Virus record (IMG/VR): IMGVR_UViG_3300028044_001506
Coordinates: 1 to 25,269 of that record
Length of the DNA: 25,269 bases
Direction: 5' to 3' (one strand)
Source: a virus
Shown piece by piece: positions 7,705-16,303 of the stretch (positions within the stretch are counted from its first letter, which is position 1; the number at the start of each line of letters is the position of its first letter). A program made the position numbers and the translations under genes. The notes under the pieces were generated by a model, which was not told the origin of the DNA, did not search any database, and worked only from the letters and a program-made list of their open reading frames with translations.

Positions 7705-7733
7705 ATTGGATCACAAAATCAACAGTGTTTCAA
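7705..7733 (-). promoter_or_regulatory. Possible promoter of the zinc-ribbon gene
   Basis: On the minus strand TTGAAA (7728-7733) and TCCAAT (7705-7710) are separated by 17 bases, within the AT-rich interval 7672-7735. The -35 is good, the -10 poor; placement about 40 bases before the zinc-ribbon start is reasonable. Visual call only. Confidence 0.25.
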
Positions 7734-7779
7734 TGTCCGCCAAGCCTGCTTTGCCAGCATCGCGGACGGGTTGCATGGA

Positions 7780-9108
7780 TCAACCATCCTTCAGAACCGC
7801 CGTCTTTCCCGTCGCCATCTCCCACCGCCGCACGGCCACGTCGCAATAGACCGGGTCCAGTTCCATCGCGAAACAACGACGCCCAGCGCGTTCGGCGGCC
7901 ACGATCTGGGTGCCGGAGCCGCAGAACGGCTCATAGATCAGGTCACCGGGATCCGAGAACGCTGTCAGCACCGCCTCGACCAGCGCCACGGGGAATACGG
8001 CCGGGTGCGATCCGGCTGCGCCCAGCCCGCCCTTGTGTCGCATGATGCGAAAGACGCTGTCGGGGATGCGGTGGCTTTGGATTGCATTGCCGGTTCCGGT
8101 CTTGGCGTGGACGGTGCCGTCGGCCCCGCGCAGCCCACCGCCGCCGAGGGTTTCGCCCGCGTGCTTGGACGGGATGGTCTTGTGCGGTTTGCGCGGGGCG
8201 CGGTTGAAGTGGAAAATGAACTCGTGTGACGGAGCCAGGCGGCCGTTCCAGTCGCCCGGCAGGCCCGGCCCTTGGTCCCAGACATACCAACCGAAGCGCC
8301 GCCAGCCAGATTTGCGCATCCATTCCACCCATCCTTCCCAATAGGGCTGCCATTCGCTGTCACGGTGCACCAAGCCGAGATTGACCAGCAGCTGGGCCTC
8401 GGCGATGACCGGTGCTGCGGTGAACACTCCCTGCATCAGCGCATCCCAATCGCCGACCTTTTCCTTGGCTGCGCCATAGTCGCGCTGCTGGGCGTAAGGT
8501 GGCGAGGTGAACATCAGCGTGGCCTGTTCGCCCTGCATCAGCGTGCCGACAGCGGCCGGATCGGTGGCATCGCCGCAGCAAAGACGGTGCTTGCCAAGCG
8601 CCCAGATGTCGCCCGGCTTGGTGATGGGTTCAGCGGGCGGCTCAGGGATCGCATCTGCCGCGTCGTCAGAAATCTCTTGGCGGTCGTCAGCATCTGCCAG
8701 CAAAGCGTCTAGTTCATCCTCGGGGATCCCGATCAGCCCGAGGTCGAAATCCTCGGCCAGCAGCGTCTGCAGTTCCTGCAGCAGCAGGGCCTCGTCCCAC
8801 CCGCCCAACTCGGTCAGTTTGTTGTCGGCGATGCGATAGGCCCGGCGTTGCGCTTCAGTCAAATGGCCCAGCACGATGACCGGGGCCTCAGACAGGCCGA
8901 GGTGGGCGGCGGCCAGGATGCGACCATGGCCAGCGATCAACTCGCCATCGTCGGCGACCAGCACCGGCACCGTCCAGCCAAACTCGGCCATGCTGGCGGC
9001 GATCTTGGCCACCTGATTGGCGTCGTGGGTTTTTGCGTTGCGGGCGTAGGGTTTCAGCTGGGCCAGCGGCCAGTATTCGATCTGCTTGGGCGAAAGGGGC
9101 GCGTTCAT
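7780..9108 (-). CDS. ParB-like domain / DNA methyltransferase fusion (TSPPY type)
   Basis: This 442-residue fusion has a ParB/Srx-like N-terminal domain (about residues 10-105) with the GELIAGHGR motif (56-63), and a beta-type DNA methyltransferase with the catalytic TSPPY motif (201-205) before the SAM-binding FCGSGT motif (395-400). SPPY-type motifs are common in N4-cytosine enzymes, so m4C is more likely than m6A, but this needs testing. It would modify phage DNA, probably to evade restriction; the ParB domain may give DNA binding or a second activity. The ATG at 9106-9108 was chosen because it overlaps the upstream stop as ATGA; the frame is open further upstream but that part is Arg/Cys-rich shadow. 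It forms a tandem pair with the next gene. Confidence 0.9.
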   Translation of the reverse strand: MNAPLSPKQIEYWPLAQLKPYARNAKTHDANQVAKIAASMAEFGWTVPVLVADDGELIAGHGRILAAAHLGLSEAPVIVLGHLTEAQRRAYRIADNKLTELGGWDEALLLQELQTLLAEDFDLGLIGIPEDELDALLADADDRQEISDDAADAIPEPPAEPITKPGDIWALGKHRLCCGDATDPAAVGTLMQGEQATLMFTSPPYAQQRDYGAAKEKVGDWDALMQGVFTAAPVIAEAQLLVNLGLVHRDSEWQPYWEGWVEWMRKSGWRRFGWYVWDQGPGLPGDWNGRLAPSHEFIFHFNRAPRKPHKTIPSKHAGETLGGGGLRGADGTVHAKTGTGNAIQSHRIPDSVFRIMRHKGGLGAAGSHPAVFPVALVEAVLTAFSDPGDLIYEPFCGSGTQIVAAERAGRRCFAMELDPVYCDVAVRRWEMATGKTAVLKDG

Positions 9109-10364
9109 GCGGCGAGCCTCTTTGCCTTCAGGTCGGCAAAGGTCTCGCCGGTGTCTGCAAGGACAGCGTTGGCGCCGGTGAACTGCTGCCAGCGCTCGAT
9201 GGCAACATCGACATATGCCGGGTTCAATTCGATTCCGAAGCACACGCGCCCGGTGGTTTCCGCTGCGATCAGCGTGGTGCCCGATCCCATGAAGGGTTCA
9301 AACACTGCTTCACCCGGGCTGGAGTTGTTCAGCATGGGGCGGCGCATGCATTCGACAGGTTTTTGCGTGCCGTGGACGGTGGCGGCGTCCTGATCCTTGC
9401 CGGAAATGTGCCACAGGGTGGTCTGCTTGCGGTCCCCGGCCCAATGGCCCTTGCCGGTCTTTTTGACCGCATACCAGCAGGGTTCATGTTGCCAGTGATA
9501 ATCGCCCCGGCTGAGGACAAGGCGGTCCTTGGCCCAAATGATCTGTGACCGGACGGCGAAACCCGCCGCAACCAGACTGTCGGCCACCTCGCCCGCATGC
9601 AGCGCGCCGTGCCAGACATAGGCCACGTCGCCGGGGAACAGCGCCCATGCTTCGCGCCAGTCGGCCCGGTCATCGTTCAGCACCTTGCCGGTTCTTTTGG
9701 TCTTGGCCGCACCCGCCTGGTTGCGCCAGGAGGGATCGTACTCCACGCCATAGGGTGGGTCGGTCACCATCAGCAGCGGGCGAACATCGCCGAGCAGCCG
9801 CTCGACCACATCTGCCGACGTGCTATCGCCGCAGATCAGCCGGTGCGATCCAAGCTGCCACAGGTCGCCCGCCACCGACACCGGCGTGACCGGCGGATCG
9901 GGAATGTCATCTTCGCCCTCGACCGCGCCGCCTTCCGCCTGATCCGGATCGCGCAGCAGCGCGTCCAGATCCTCGTCGGCGATGCCAAGCAACGACAGGT
10001 CGAAATCCTCGGCCAGCAGCCCCGCAATTTCATCGCGCAGCATCGCCTCGTCCCATTCGCCCAGCTCGGTCAACTTGTTGTCGGCGATCCGGTAGGCCCG
10101 TCGTTCGGCTTCGTCGAGGTGACCGAGCCGGATCACAGGCACGTCGGTCAACCCCAGCATGGTCGCCGCCAACACCCGGCCGTGCCCGGCGATCAGTTCC
10201 CCATCGTCAGCCACCAAGCAGGGCACCGTCCAGCCGAACTTGGCCATGCTGGCAGCGATCTTGGCGACCTGGTCCGTGCCGTGGATCTTGGCATTGCGGG
10301 CGTAAGGGCGCAGCCGCTCGAGAGGCCAAGTCTCGATCTGGCTCGGCGCAAAGACCAGGTCCAT
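9105..10364 (-). CDS. ParB-like domain / DNA methyltransferase fusion (DPPY type)
   Basis: This 419-residue protein is a paralogue of its downstream neighbour. The N-terminal ParB-like domain (about 10-105, GHGR at 60-63) is nearly the same in both, while the methyltransferase parts differ. Here the catalytic motif is TDPPYG (201-206), a GTQKPVE segment follows (332-338), and FMGSGTT (358-364) binds SAM. DPPY suggests N6-adenine methylation. GGAAG lies seven bases before the ATG at 10362-10364. It is the first gene of this two-gene unit, and the 646 bases upstream hold the repeat array described separately. Recognition sequence cannot be read from the protein. Confidence 0.92.
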   Translation of the reverse strand: MDLVFAPSQIETWPLERLRPYARNAKIHGTDQVAKIAASMAKFGWTVPCLVADDGELIAGHGRVLAATMLGLTDVPVIRLGHLDEAERRAYRIADNKLTELGEWDEAMLRDEIAGLLAEDFDLSLLGIADEDLDALLRDPDQAEGGAVEGEDDIPDPPVTPVSVAGDLWQLGSHRLICGDSTSADVVERLLGDVRPLLMVTDPPYGVEYDPSWRNQAGAAKTKRTGKVLNDDRADWREAWALFPGDVAYVWHGALHAGEVADSLVAAGFAVRSQIIWAKDRLVLSRGDYHWQHEPCWYAVKKTGKGHWAGDRKQTTLWHISGKDQDAATVHGTQKPVECMRRPMLNNSSPGEAVFEPFMGSGTTLIAAETTGRVCFGIELNPAYVDVAIERWQQFTGANAVLADTGETFADLKAKRLAA

Positions 10365-10547
10365 CGGGTCGCTTCCATCTGGGGCAGAGCGGACACGCCG
10401 ATGCGCGCTAGGCGATGCCAGCGTCAGAATCAGGATCCGCGATGTGGGGAAAACGAAAGCGCCCGCGAGGGGTGTCCTCCGGGCGCAATTCTTCGATGAT
10501 CAAGGGGTAGGTCAAGATGGGCAGCTTTGTCAAATGAAAAATACGCG

Positions 10548-10729
10548 TGGATTCAATGGCTTCCTGCAGGGTGGCTTCCACTGGCTGGCTTCCGGCGTGG
10601 TGGCTTCCGCAAACTGGATTCCCTGGATTCCGCAAAGAATCCAGCGCGCCAAGATCGTGATTCCGCAAGCCTTTGAAAACGAGTCGCTTTTTCCAAGATC
10701 ATACGGCAGGTGGATTCCGCCTGGCTTCC
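10548..10729. repeat. Array of TGG(A/C)TTCC short repeats
   Basis: TGG(A/C)TTCC occurs at 10557, 10572, 10586, 10601, 10615, 10624, 10711 and 10722, with near copies at 10548 (ending A) and 10658 (one G missing). Start-to-start spacings in the dense part are 9, 15, 14, 15, 14 and 9. Several copies extend to TGG(A/C)TTCCGCAA. One copy is half of a perfect inverted pair, TGGATTC (10624-10630) and GAATCCA (10637-10643). Spacings are not multiples of three, so this is not a protein repeat. Confidence 0.8.
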
Positions 10730-10930
10730 CCGGTGAAACTGCCTGTCGCTAGCGAAATGCCGCGCTGCGCCCCCCCGCATACGTTCAGGGCCGGGGAGGA
10801 ACCATGCCGTGGGGGGCGGCGCAGCACTTGAACGACGTACTCGGCCCATATAGCAGTCGATGGCGAGTGCCGCGGTGCCGCGTCCTTAGACTGGAAGCTC
10901 CGGCTGGCGCAAGCGAGCCCACCGGGCAGC

Positions 10931-10979
10931 GTCTGCAGTTCGCAAAGCGGTGCAGACAGGGCAATAGGCAACTATTGCC
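10931..10979 (-). terminator. Two tandem hairpins downstream of the RfbC-like gene
   Basis: Perfect inverted repeats GGCAATA/TATTGCC (10960-10966 and 10973-10979, six-base loop) and GTCTGCA/TGCAGAC (10931-10937 and 10951-10957, 13-base loop) lie 32 to 80 bases after the stop of the last gene in the leftward sugar operon. There is no T-run, so they could slow decay or help a Rho-dependent stop and need not terminate by themselves. Confidence 0.4.
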
Positions 10980-11010
10980 GAGCACGCTAAGACGAGTGCC
11001 AGTTGCGGGT

Positions 11011-11535
11011 TTACTGTATATTTGGCAAGGCGCTGTCAGATTGGGAGATGACTTGCGGGATGTCAGGCCAAGTGATGGAAAGCGCCGGGTCGTCCCAGCG
11101 GATGCCAGCGGAATGGCCAGGCATGTGGGCTGGGGTGATGTGGTAGAGCAGCGTGGTTTCCGGCTCCAACGTCATGAACCCGTGGGCAAAGCCTTCGGGG
11201 ATATAGATCGCATTCATCCGGCTGACGGAAAGTTCGACCCCGTGCCATCGCCCGTAGGTGGCTCCGGGACGCAGATCGACTGCCACATCGAAAGCCCTGC
11301 CAGAAACGGCGCGGACGAGCTTTGCCTCGGCAAAGGGCGGGCGTTGGAAATGCAAACCACGAAGCGTGAAGGCGGCGGTGTTGGTGGAAAGACTCGTCTG
11401 CACTGGCTGGAATGGGATACCCGCATCACGAAACTCATCGGCGCAGAAGGCCCGGGAAAAAGTGCCCCGGGCATCCGCATGGGGCGTGGCCTCCACCTCG
11501 ACGAGGCCCGGCAGCGGCGTGGGGTTGAAGATCAT
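11011..11535 (-). CDS. NDP-4-keto-6-deoxysugar 3,5-epimerase (RmlC/RfbC family)
   Basis: This 174-residue cupin belongs to the dTDP-4-dehydrorhamnose 3,5-epimerase family. Likely catalytic residues are His62 in TLRGLHFQ and Tyr131 in LLYHITP; IPEGFAHGF (112-120) and RWDDPALSITWP (146-157) are also family signatures. Because the operon makes a CDP sugar, the substrate here is probably a CDP-4-keto sugar and the enzyme may epimerise C3, C5 or only one of them. It is the last gene of the RfbF-RfbG-C-methyltransferase-epimerase operon, overlapping the methyltransferase stop as ATGA. Length is at the short end of the family (about 175-185). Confidence 0.9.
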   Translation of the reverse strand: MIFNPTPLPGLVEVEATPHADARGTFSRAFCADEFRDAGIPFQPVQTSLSTNTAAFTLRGLHFQRPPFAEAKLVRAVSGRAFDVAVDLRPGATYGRWHGVELSVSRMNAIYIPEGFAHGFMTLEPETTLLYHITPAHMPGHSAGIRWDDPALSITWPDIPQVISQSDSALPNIQ

Positions 11536-12782
11536 CGGATTTTCAGCTCGGGGACGGCGGTGACGAAGCGTCCGCCCCAGTCGCGGATCCGGGCCTCTTG
11601 CTCCATCACCTCGGGCGCGATGTTCCAGGGAAGGATCACTAGATAGTCCGGGCGGCGCACGGCGATCTGGACCGGGGCAAGGACGGGGATGTGGCTGCCG
11701 GGCAGAAGGGTGTTCTGCTTGGACGGGTTGCGGTCCACCACGAAGGCGATGCCGTCCTGCGGACCGATCCCGGCGACGTTGAGGAAGGTGTTGCCCTTGG
11801 CCGCGGCGCCATAGCCGGCGACGGTCTTGCCTGCGGCCTTGGCAGACAGAAGGAAGGCGCGGAAATCGGCAAGGATGCGTTCGACTTTCGCTGCAATGCC
11901 GGTGTAGCCCGCTGCGGTATCCAGCCGGAGGGCGTCTTCCTCGGCCTGCACTTCGGCCACTGACGGGCTGATAGGATGGGCGCCCGGATGGCAGCTGAAG
12001 ACACGCAGCGAGCCGCCATGGGTCGGCAGCCGTTCGATGTCGAAGACCTGCAGCGCTGCCTCGCGCATCAGCCGCTGCACGAAGGTCAGCGACAGGTAGG
12101 AATAATGTTCGTGATAGATCGTATCGAACTGCACCTGGGTCAGCAGGCGGGCAAGATGGGGGAATTCGAAGGTGGCCACACCCTGCGGCTTCAGAAGCAC
12201 CTTGAACCCTTCGACAAAGGCGCGGATGTCCGGCACATGGGCCAGCACGTTGTTGGCGGCCATCAGATCGGCCGCATGGCCTTGATCCCGCAGTCGCGCG
12301 GCGCTGGTCGCGTGGAAGAACTCCACCTTGGTCGGCACGCCCTTTTCCTCGGCGAGGCTGGCGGCATGGCCCGCCGGTTCGACGCCAAGGACCGGAATGC
12401 CCGCGGCGACGAAATGCTGCAGAAGGTAGCCGTCGTTCGACGCGACCTCGACCACCTTCGACTGTGGGCCAAGACCGAACCGTGCCGTCATGGCCGTGGC
12501 ATAGCGGCGCGCGTGGTCAACCCAACCCGCGGACCAGGATGAGAGATAGGCATAATCGTGCGAAAAGATCGCGTCGGCAGGCGGGGTTTCAGTCGTCTGG
12601 GCCAGCCAGCAGCCCTCGCAGACCACGACATGCAGGGGATAGCAGCGCTCGGCCTTCAGGGCGGCGGGGTTGCCCATGGGCAAGTAGCTGTTGGCCAGGG
12701 GCGTGGCCCCCAGGTCGACAAGGGACAGCGACACAGGCGCGTGGCAGAAACGGCAAGTGAGAGGTGCGGTCTGGTCAATCAC
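11532..12782 (-). CDS. NDP-sugar C-methyltransferase (TylC3/TcaB9-like)
   Basis: This 416-residue SAM-dependent enzyme has the three-part build of sugar C-methyltransferases: a zinc site from Cys10, Cys13, Cys55 and Cys58; a Rossmann domain with VEVASNDGYLL (111-121); and a C-terminal domain with AGYGAAAKGNTFLN. The residues reported as catalytic in TcaB9-type enzymes fall here at Tyr77, His182 and the YHEH group (223-226), all present. It would add a methyl to C3 of a 4-keto-6-deoxysugar, giving a branched sugar. It overlaps RfbG upstream and the epimerase downstream by four bases each, which fits one pathway: dehydration, C-methylation, epimerisation. Confidence 0.88.
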   Translation of the reverse strand: MIDQTAPLTCRFCHAPVSLSLVDLGATPLANSYLPMGNPAALKAERCYPLHVVVCEGCWLAQTTETPPADAIFSHDYAYLSSWSAGWVDHARRYATAMTARFGLGPQSKVVEVASNDGYLLQHFVAAGIPVLGVEPAGHAASLAEEKGVPTKVEFFHATSAARLRDQGHAADLMAANNVLAHVPDIRAFVEGFKVLLKPQGVATFEFPHLARLLTQVQFDTIYHEHYSYLSLTFVQRLMREAALQVFDIERLPTHGGSLRVFSCHPGAHPISPSVAEVQAEEDALRLDTAAGYTGIAAKVERILADFRAFLLSAKAAGKTVAGYGAAAKGNTFLNVAGIGPQDGIAFVVDRNPSKQNTLLPGSHIPVLAPVQIAVRRPDYLVILPWNIAPEVMEQEARIRDWGGRFVTAVPELKIR

Positions 12783-13831
12783 CGGGCTAGGTCCTGATAT
12801 TGGGCAATCTGGGCGTCAGTCAGCGCAGCGATGTCCTGCCCGGCAGCTTGTGCGGCATACCAATCTGCGGTCAGCTGCAACATGGCTTCAGAGTTCAGCC
12901 TGGGGTGCCAGGGCAATACTGTACCGGCAAGTCCAGGGTCAATGCTGAGCATTGCCATTTCATGCGGGCCAGTGGTCGGATCAAGTCGATGCAGCGCAGG
13001 GCGTTCCATGGCGGTCAGCATGGCATCGGTCAGGGCGGCCACGGTGAAAGACGGTGTTCCCCGCGCCGGACCGAAGTTCAGCGCGGGGGGAAGGCTGCGG
13101 CCTGTCGCCACACCTTGCAGATAGGTGAAATAGCCGTCAAGGCAATCCAGCACATGCTGCCAGGGCCGGGTTGCCCCCGGGTTGCGCAGGACAACTGGTT
13201 CGTTGCGCGACAATGCGCGAACAATATCGGGCACCAGCCGGTCGGCCGAATAGTCGCCCCCGCCGATCACGTTGCCGCCTCGCGCAGTGGCCAGCGCAAC
13301 GCCTTCGGGTGCGAAGAAGGCATCGCGGAACGAGGCGGCGACGATCTCGGTCGCGGCCTTGGAGGCGGAATAGGGATCGTGGCCGCCCAGGGGATCGCCT
13401 TCGGCATAGGCGCGGCCCGTCCCGTCGTTCGCATAGACCTTGTCCGAGGTGACGACGAGGATCGCCTGTGGCCGGGACAGGCGTCGCAGCGCATCCAGGA
13501 GATGCACGGTCCCCATGATGTTCGACCCGAAGGTGCCCACCGGATCGGCATAGGAAAGCCGCACCAGCGGCTGCGCCGCCATATGCAGGACCAGATCTGG
13601 GTCGGCTGTTTTCACGACGGCATCGACCCCGGCAAGGTCGCGCAGGTCGACGAAATGCGAGGCTGCCAGATGGTCCTGCCCCAGCATGTCGAACAGGTTC
13701 GGCCCCGGCAGTGGCGGCAAGGCCAGACCGGTGACCCGCGCCCCCTGTCCCGCCAGCCACCGTGCAGCCCAGGCCCCCTTGAACCCGGTGTGACCGGTCA
13801 AAAGGATCCGTCTTCCGGACCAGAAGCTCAC
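12779..13831 (-). CDS. rfbG: CDP-glucose 4,6-dehydratase
   Basis: This 350-residue short-chain dehydrogenase converts CDP-glucose to CDP-4-keto-6-deoxyglucose, the branch point for CDP-deoxysugars. It shows the NAD-binding [10 protein letters not shown] motif (12-21), which is particular to this enzyme group, TSDKVY (128-133), and the catalytic YSASK (154-158); [10 protein letters not shown] lies in the second half. The GTG at 13829-13831 was chosen because it overlaps the RfbF stop as GTGA and has GGAAGG seven bases upstream; a GTG five codons earlier has a poor ribosome site. Its position after RfbF is the usual order of this pair. Confidence 0.95.
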   Translation of the reverse strand: MSFWSGRRILLTGHTGFKGAWAARWLAGQGARVTGLALPPLPGPNLFDMLGQDHLAASHFVDLRDLAGVDAVVKTADPDLVLHMAAQPLVRLSYADPVGTFGSNIMGTVHLLDALRRLSRPQAILVVTSDKVYANDGTGRAYAEGDPLGGHDPYSASKAATEIVAASFRDAFFAPEGVALATARGGNVIGGGDYSADRLVPDIVRALSRNEPVVLRNPGATRPWQHVLDCLDGYFTYLQGVATGRSLPPALNFGPARGTPSFTVAALTDAMLTAMERPALHRLDPTTGPHEMAMLSIDPGLAGTVLPWHPRLNSEAMLQLTADWYAAQAAGQDIAALTDAQIAQYQDLAR

Positions 13832-14598
13832 GTCCAGACCTTCCACGGCGCCTGACCCGAAGCCCAGAGGCCTTCCAGATAGTTTCGGTCGCGCAAAGTG
13901 TCCATAGCCTGCCAGAACCCGGGGTGGCGATAGGCCATTAGCTGGCCATCGGCGGCCAGGGTTTCCAGGGGCGCGCCCTCGAACGGGGTGGCGTCGCCTG
14001 CGATCCGGTCAAGCACCTCCGGCTCCAGCACGAAGAACCCGCCGTTGATCCGACCTTCGTCCCCGGGGGGCTTTTCGATGAACCTGGTCACCCGCGCATC
14101 GGCACCGAGGTCCAGCGCCCCATAGCGGCCCGGAGGTGTCACCGCCGCAAGCGTCGCCTGCCGCCCATGTGCCTTGTGAAACGCCACTTCCGCACCAATG
14201 TCGATATTGGCCACGCCATCGCCATAGGTCATGCAGAAGGAGCCGTTCAGATAGGACCGCACCCGCTTCAGCCGTCCTCCGGTCATGCTGCCTTCGCCGG
14301 TGTCGACCAGGGTGACCTTCCAGGGCTCGGCGATCGAGTTGTGATAGGTGATCTCTCCCGTCTGGGCATCGATCGTCACATCCGAGGAATGCAGGATGTA
14401 GTTGGCGAAGTACTCCTTGATCATGTAGCCGCGGTAGCCCAGGCAGATCACGAAATCGGTGATGCCGTGGGCCGCATAGATCTTCATGATGTGCCACAGG
14501 ATCGGCTTGCCACCGATCTCGATCATGGGTTTGGGGCGCAGATGGCTTTCTTCGGAAATCCGCGTGCCATATCCTCCGGCCAGAATGACAGCCTGCAT
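13828..14598 (-). CDS. rfbF: Glucose-1-phosphate cytidylyltransferase
   Basis: This 256-residue enzyme makes CDP-glucose from CTP and glucose-1-phosphate, the first committed step of CDP-sugar synthesis. Family signatures are AGGYGTR (7-13) and [16 protein letters not shown] (20-35), the CTP and sugar-phosphate binding loop, and the CMTYGDG motif with a metal-binding Asp. Length equals the family norm (257). The ATG at 14596-14598 was chosen because GGGGAG lies five bases upstream; the upstream 24 codons are a shadow. It leads the four-gene leftward operon and is divergent from a GT2 gene 72 bases away. Confidence 0.96.
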   Translation of the reverse strand: MQAVILAGGYGTRISEESHLRPKPMIEIGGKPILWHIMKIYAAHGITDFVICLGYRGYMIKEYFANYILHSSDVTIDAQTGEITYHNSIAEPWKVTLVDTGEGSMTGGRLKRVRSYLNGSFCMTYGDGVANIDIGAEVAFHKAHGRQATLAAVTPPGRYGALDLGADARVTRFIEKPPGDEGRINGGFFVLEPEVLDRIAGDATPFEGAPLETLAADGQLMAYRHPGFWQAMDTLRDRNYLEGLWASGQAPWKVWT

Positions 14599-14670
14599 TG
14601 CCGCTCCCCATTTACTGTGGCAAAGACTTACAATAACCAGAGCCGGAAGCACAACTGCCGAAAGCTCCAC
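14599..14670. promoter_or_regulatory. Divergent promoter region between rfbF and a GT2 gene
   Basis: These 72 bases must hold the start signals for the rfbF operon (leftward) and, unless it is read from far upstream, the GT2 gene (rightward). The centre (14610-14636) is AT-rich. TACAAT at 14629-14634 resembles a rightward -10, but no matching -35 was found at the right distance, so specific boxes are not claimed. Confidence 0.35.
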
Positions 14671-15531
14671 ATGCCACGCGTCTCGATCGGTGTCCCTGTC
14701 TACAACGGAGCAAGTCTGATCCGCGAATGTCTGGAGTGCCTTGCTGCGCAGACCTACCAGGACTTTGAGGTCGTCATCTCTGACAATGCTTCAACTGACG
14801 GCACATCGGAGATCTGTGCCGAGATGGCGGCGCGCGACCCGAGGTTCCGGCATCTGCGGCACGCGGCAACGCACGATGTGATGACAAATTTTCTGGCGGC
14901 TCGAGACGCAACAGCAGCACGTCTGTTCATGTGGCGCGCCTTCGATGACGTTGCAGAGCCGGACTATCTTGCCCGACTGGTTGGGTTGCATGACGCACAT
15001 CCCGGATTGCGTCTTGCCGTAGGCACCGTGCAACAGGAGTTTGGCGACGCCAAGGCAGACAAACTCATCCCTTATCAGGCTTCAGATACCGGGCCGGTGG
15101 CACCACGCGTCATGTCTCAACTGTTTCGGGGCGAGGCGAGCTGGTTTTACGGTCTGTGGAGCAGGGCTGCCATCGAAGAATCCTTTTCAGCGGTCCGCTC
15201 TGTCTATCTCGATCCTTGGGGCGGAGATCACCTAAATATTTTTCATACCGCGATCCGCGATGGCATTCGGGGCGACACGCAAGCCATCTTCCGCCAGCGC
15301 ATCATCCCGTCAAGTCGCGGATATGTTGAGCGGCACAAGCCAACCTATCGTGAGATCAGCGGCCGGAATACCCGCTTCCATCAAGCGGCACTGAGCCTGC
15401 TTTCAGACGCCAAGACCGATCCGCTGACAAGTGGCCTGATCCGTGCAGCGATGCCCTTTTATGTTAACAAGCGCTGTCATCGCCTCTTGCGGGTTTTTCA
15501 GGCCCGCGTTCGACAGTTCCGGGGCCGCTGA
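14671..15531 (+). CDS. Family 2 glycosyltransferase
   Basis: This 286-residue GT-A enzyme begins with the GT2 opening strand [10 protein letters not shown] (4-13) and the nucleotide-binding [10 protein letters not shown] (36-45). The metal site is probably FDD in [13 protein letters not shown] (about 89-101). The second half has [12 protein letters not shown] (about 158-169) and DPWGGDHL (about 184-191), typical of the acceptor-side loop. No membrane segment is visible, so it would act at the cytoplasmic face on a lipid-linked sugar. It probably transfers the sugar made by the flanking operons. It is the only plus-strand gene in the island and ends five bases before the convergent O-methyltransferase. 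The upstream open frame is a shadow of rfbF; the ATG at 14671 was chosen by the GT2 start. Confidence 0.88.
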   Translation: MPRVSIGVPVYNGASLIRECLECLAAQTYQDFEVVISDNASTDGTSEICAEMAARDPRFRHLRHAATHDVMTNFLAARDATAARLFMWRAFDDVAEPDYLARLVGLHDAHPGLRLAVGTVQQEFGDAKADKLIPYQASDTGPVAPRVMSQLFRGEASWFYGLWSRAAIEESFSAVRSVYLDPWGGDHLNIFHTAIRDGIRGDTQAIFRQRIIPSSRGYVERHKPTYREISGRNTRFHQAALSLLSDAKTDPLTSGLIRAAMPFYVNKRCHRLLRVFQARVRQFRGR

Positions 15532-15535
15532 ACCA

Positions 15536-16303
15536 TCACTCAACCCGCCGCAGCCAGGCGCCGGGCCAGTGGGTGATGTTCTCGGCCAGTGCGCTTTCGT
15601 TGAAGGGCCAAGCGGGTTGTTCCAGCACAAAGCGGCTGTCGCGGGCGGCGAAATCGGCGGCGGCGCGGGTCGGGTTGTCGGTGGCCCAATCCGGCTGACC
15701 ACGTGGCACATCGGCCAGATCCCACATGATGCCATCGGTGGCGACGATGTAGGATCCCGGGCTGACCATATCAGCATAGGCCAGCAATTCGTCGTGCACA
15801 TGGCTGTAGCTATGGTTGGAGTCGAGGATCACCATAACCTTCTCGCCGGGCCTTATCTGGGCTTGCACTTGCGCGACAGTCGCAGGATCGGTCGAACTGC
15901 CCTCAATCATGGTGATGAATCCGGACAGGGTATGCGCTTCGATCGCGGAGCGGTTATGCGGGCGGATTTCGATGTCGACGCCGACGACACGGCCTTTGTC
16001 CATCGACTTGCACAGCGATGCATAGAAGACCAGCGACCCGCCATGCGCGACGCCGGTCTCGACGATCACATCAGGCTGGACCGCATGGATCACCTCCTGC
16101 ATCCGCAGAACATCCTCAGGCAACTGGATCATCGGTCGACCCATCCAACTGAAGCTGTACTGGTATTTCTGATTCCAGCCGACCCGAACCCATTGCCGCG
16201 ACAAGGCTTCAAAAGATTCTTTGCTGTAGAGATCCAGAGTCCGTTCGGTATCGCCGTCGGTCAGGGTCAGGGTTCGGGTGTCGGTGTCGAGGGTCAGCTT
16301 CAC
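15536..16303 (-). CDS. CmcI/rhamnosyl O-methyltransferase family protein
   Basis: This 255-residue protein belongs to the family named after cephalosporin hydroxylase CmcI, which also contains rhamnosyl O-methyltransferases. Rossmann-type SAM binding is shown by VETGVAHGGSL (81-91) and VVGVDIEIRPHN (107-118). LDSNHSYSHVHDEL (160-173) and VATDGIMWD (187-195) carry the likely metal-binding acidic residues. In a sugar cluster the most probable role is O-methylation of a transferred or nucleotide-bound sugar. The GTG start at 16301-16303 overlaps the upstream stop as GTGA. It is the last gene of the second leftward sugar set. Confidence 0.85.
   Translation of the reverse strand: MKLTLDTDTRTLTLTDGDTERTLDLYSKESFEALSRQWVRVGWNQKYQYSFSWMGRPMIQLPEDVLRMQEVIHAVQPDVIVETGVAHGGSLVFYASLCKSMDKGRVVGVDIEIRPHNRSAIEAHTLSGFITMIEGSSTDPATVAQVQAQIRPGEKVMVILDSNHSYSHVHDELLAYADMVSPGSYIVATDGIMWDLADVPRGQPDWATDNPTRAAADFAARDSRFVLEQPAWPFNESALAENITHWPGAWLRRVE

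Larger units (their letters stand above)
10365..11010. other. Gene-poor boundary region between methyltransferases and sugar island
   Basis: No confident gene lies in this 646-base stretch. It holds the TGG(A/C)TTCC array (10548-10729) and two hairpins (10931-10979). A minus-strand frame from a GTG at 10579-10581 to 10408 would encode 57 residues (with ILTYPLIIEELRPED) and has GGAAG seven bases upstream; it could be a real small gene before the methyltransferases, but the repeats run through its start, so it is not called. TTGACC and AGAATT 17 bases apart on the minus strand (about 10494-10522) could be a promoter for the methyltransferase pair. Nothing recognisable was seen at 10740-10930. 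Confidence 0.5.

Noticed and set aside
10408-10668. Minus-strand 86-codon frame upstream of the methyltransferase pair
   Set aside because: It starts at a TTG without ribosome site and is crossed by repeats with spacing that is not a multiple of three. A shorter 57-codon form from a GTG is possible but not secure.
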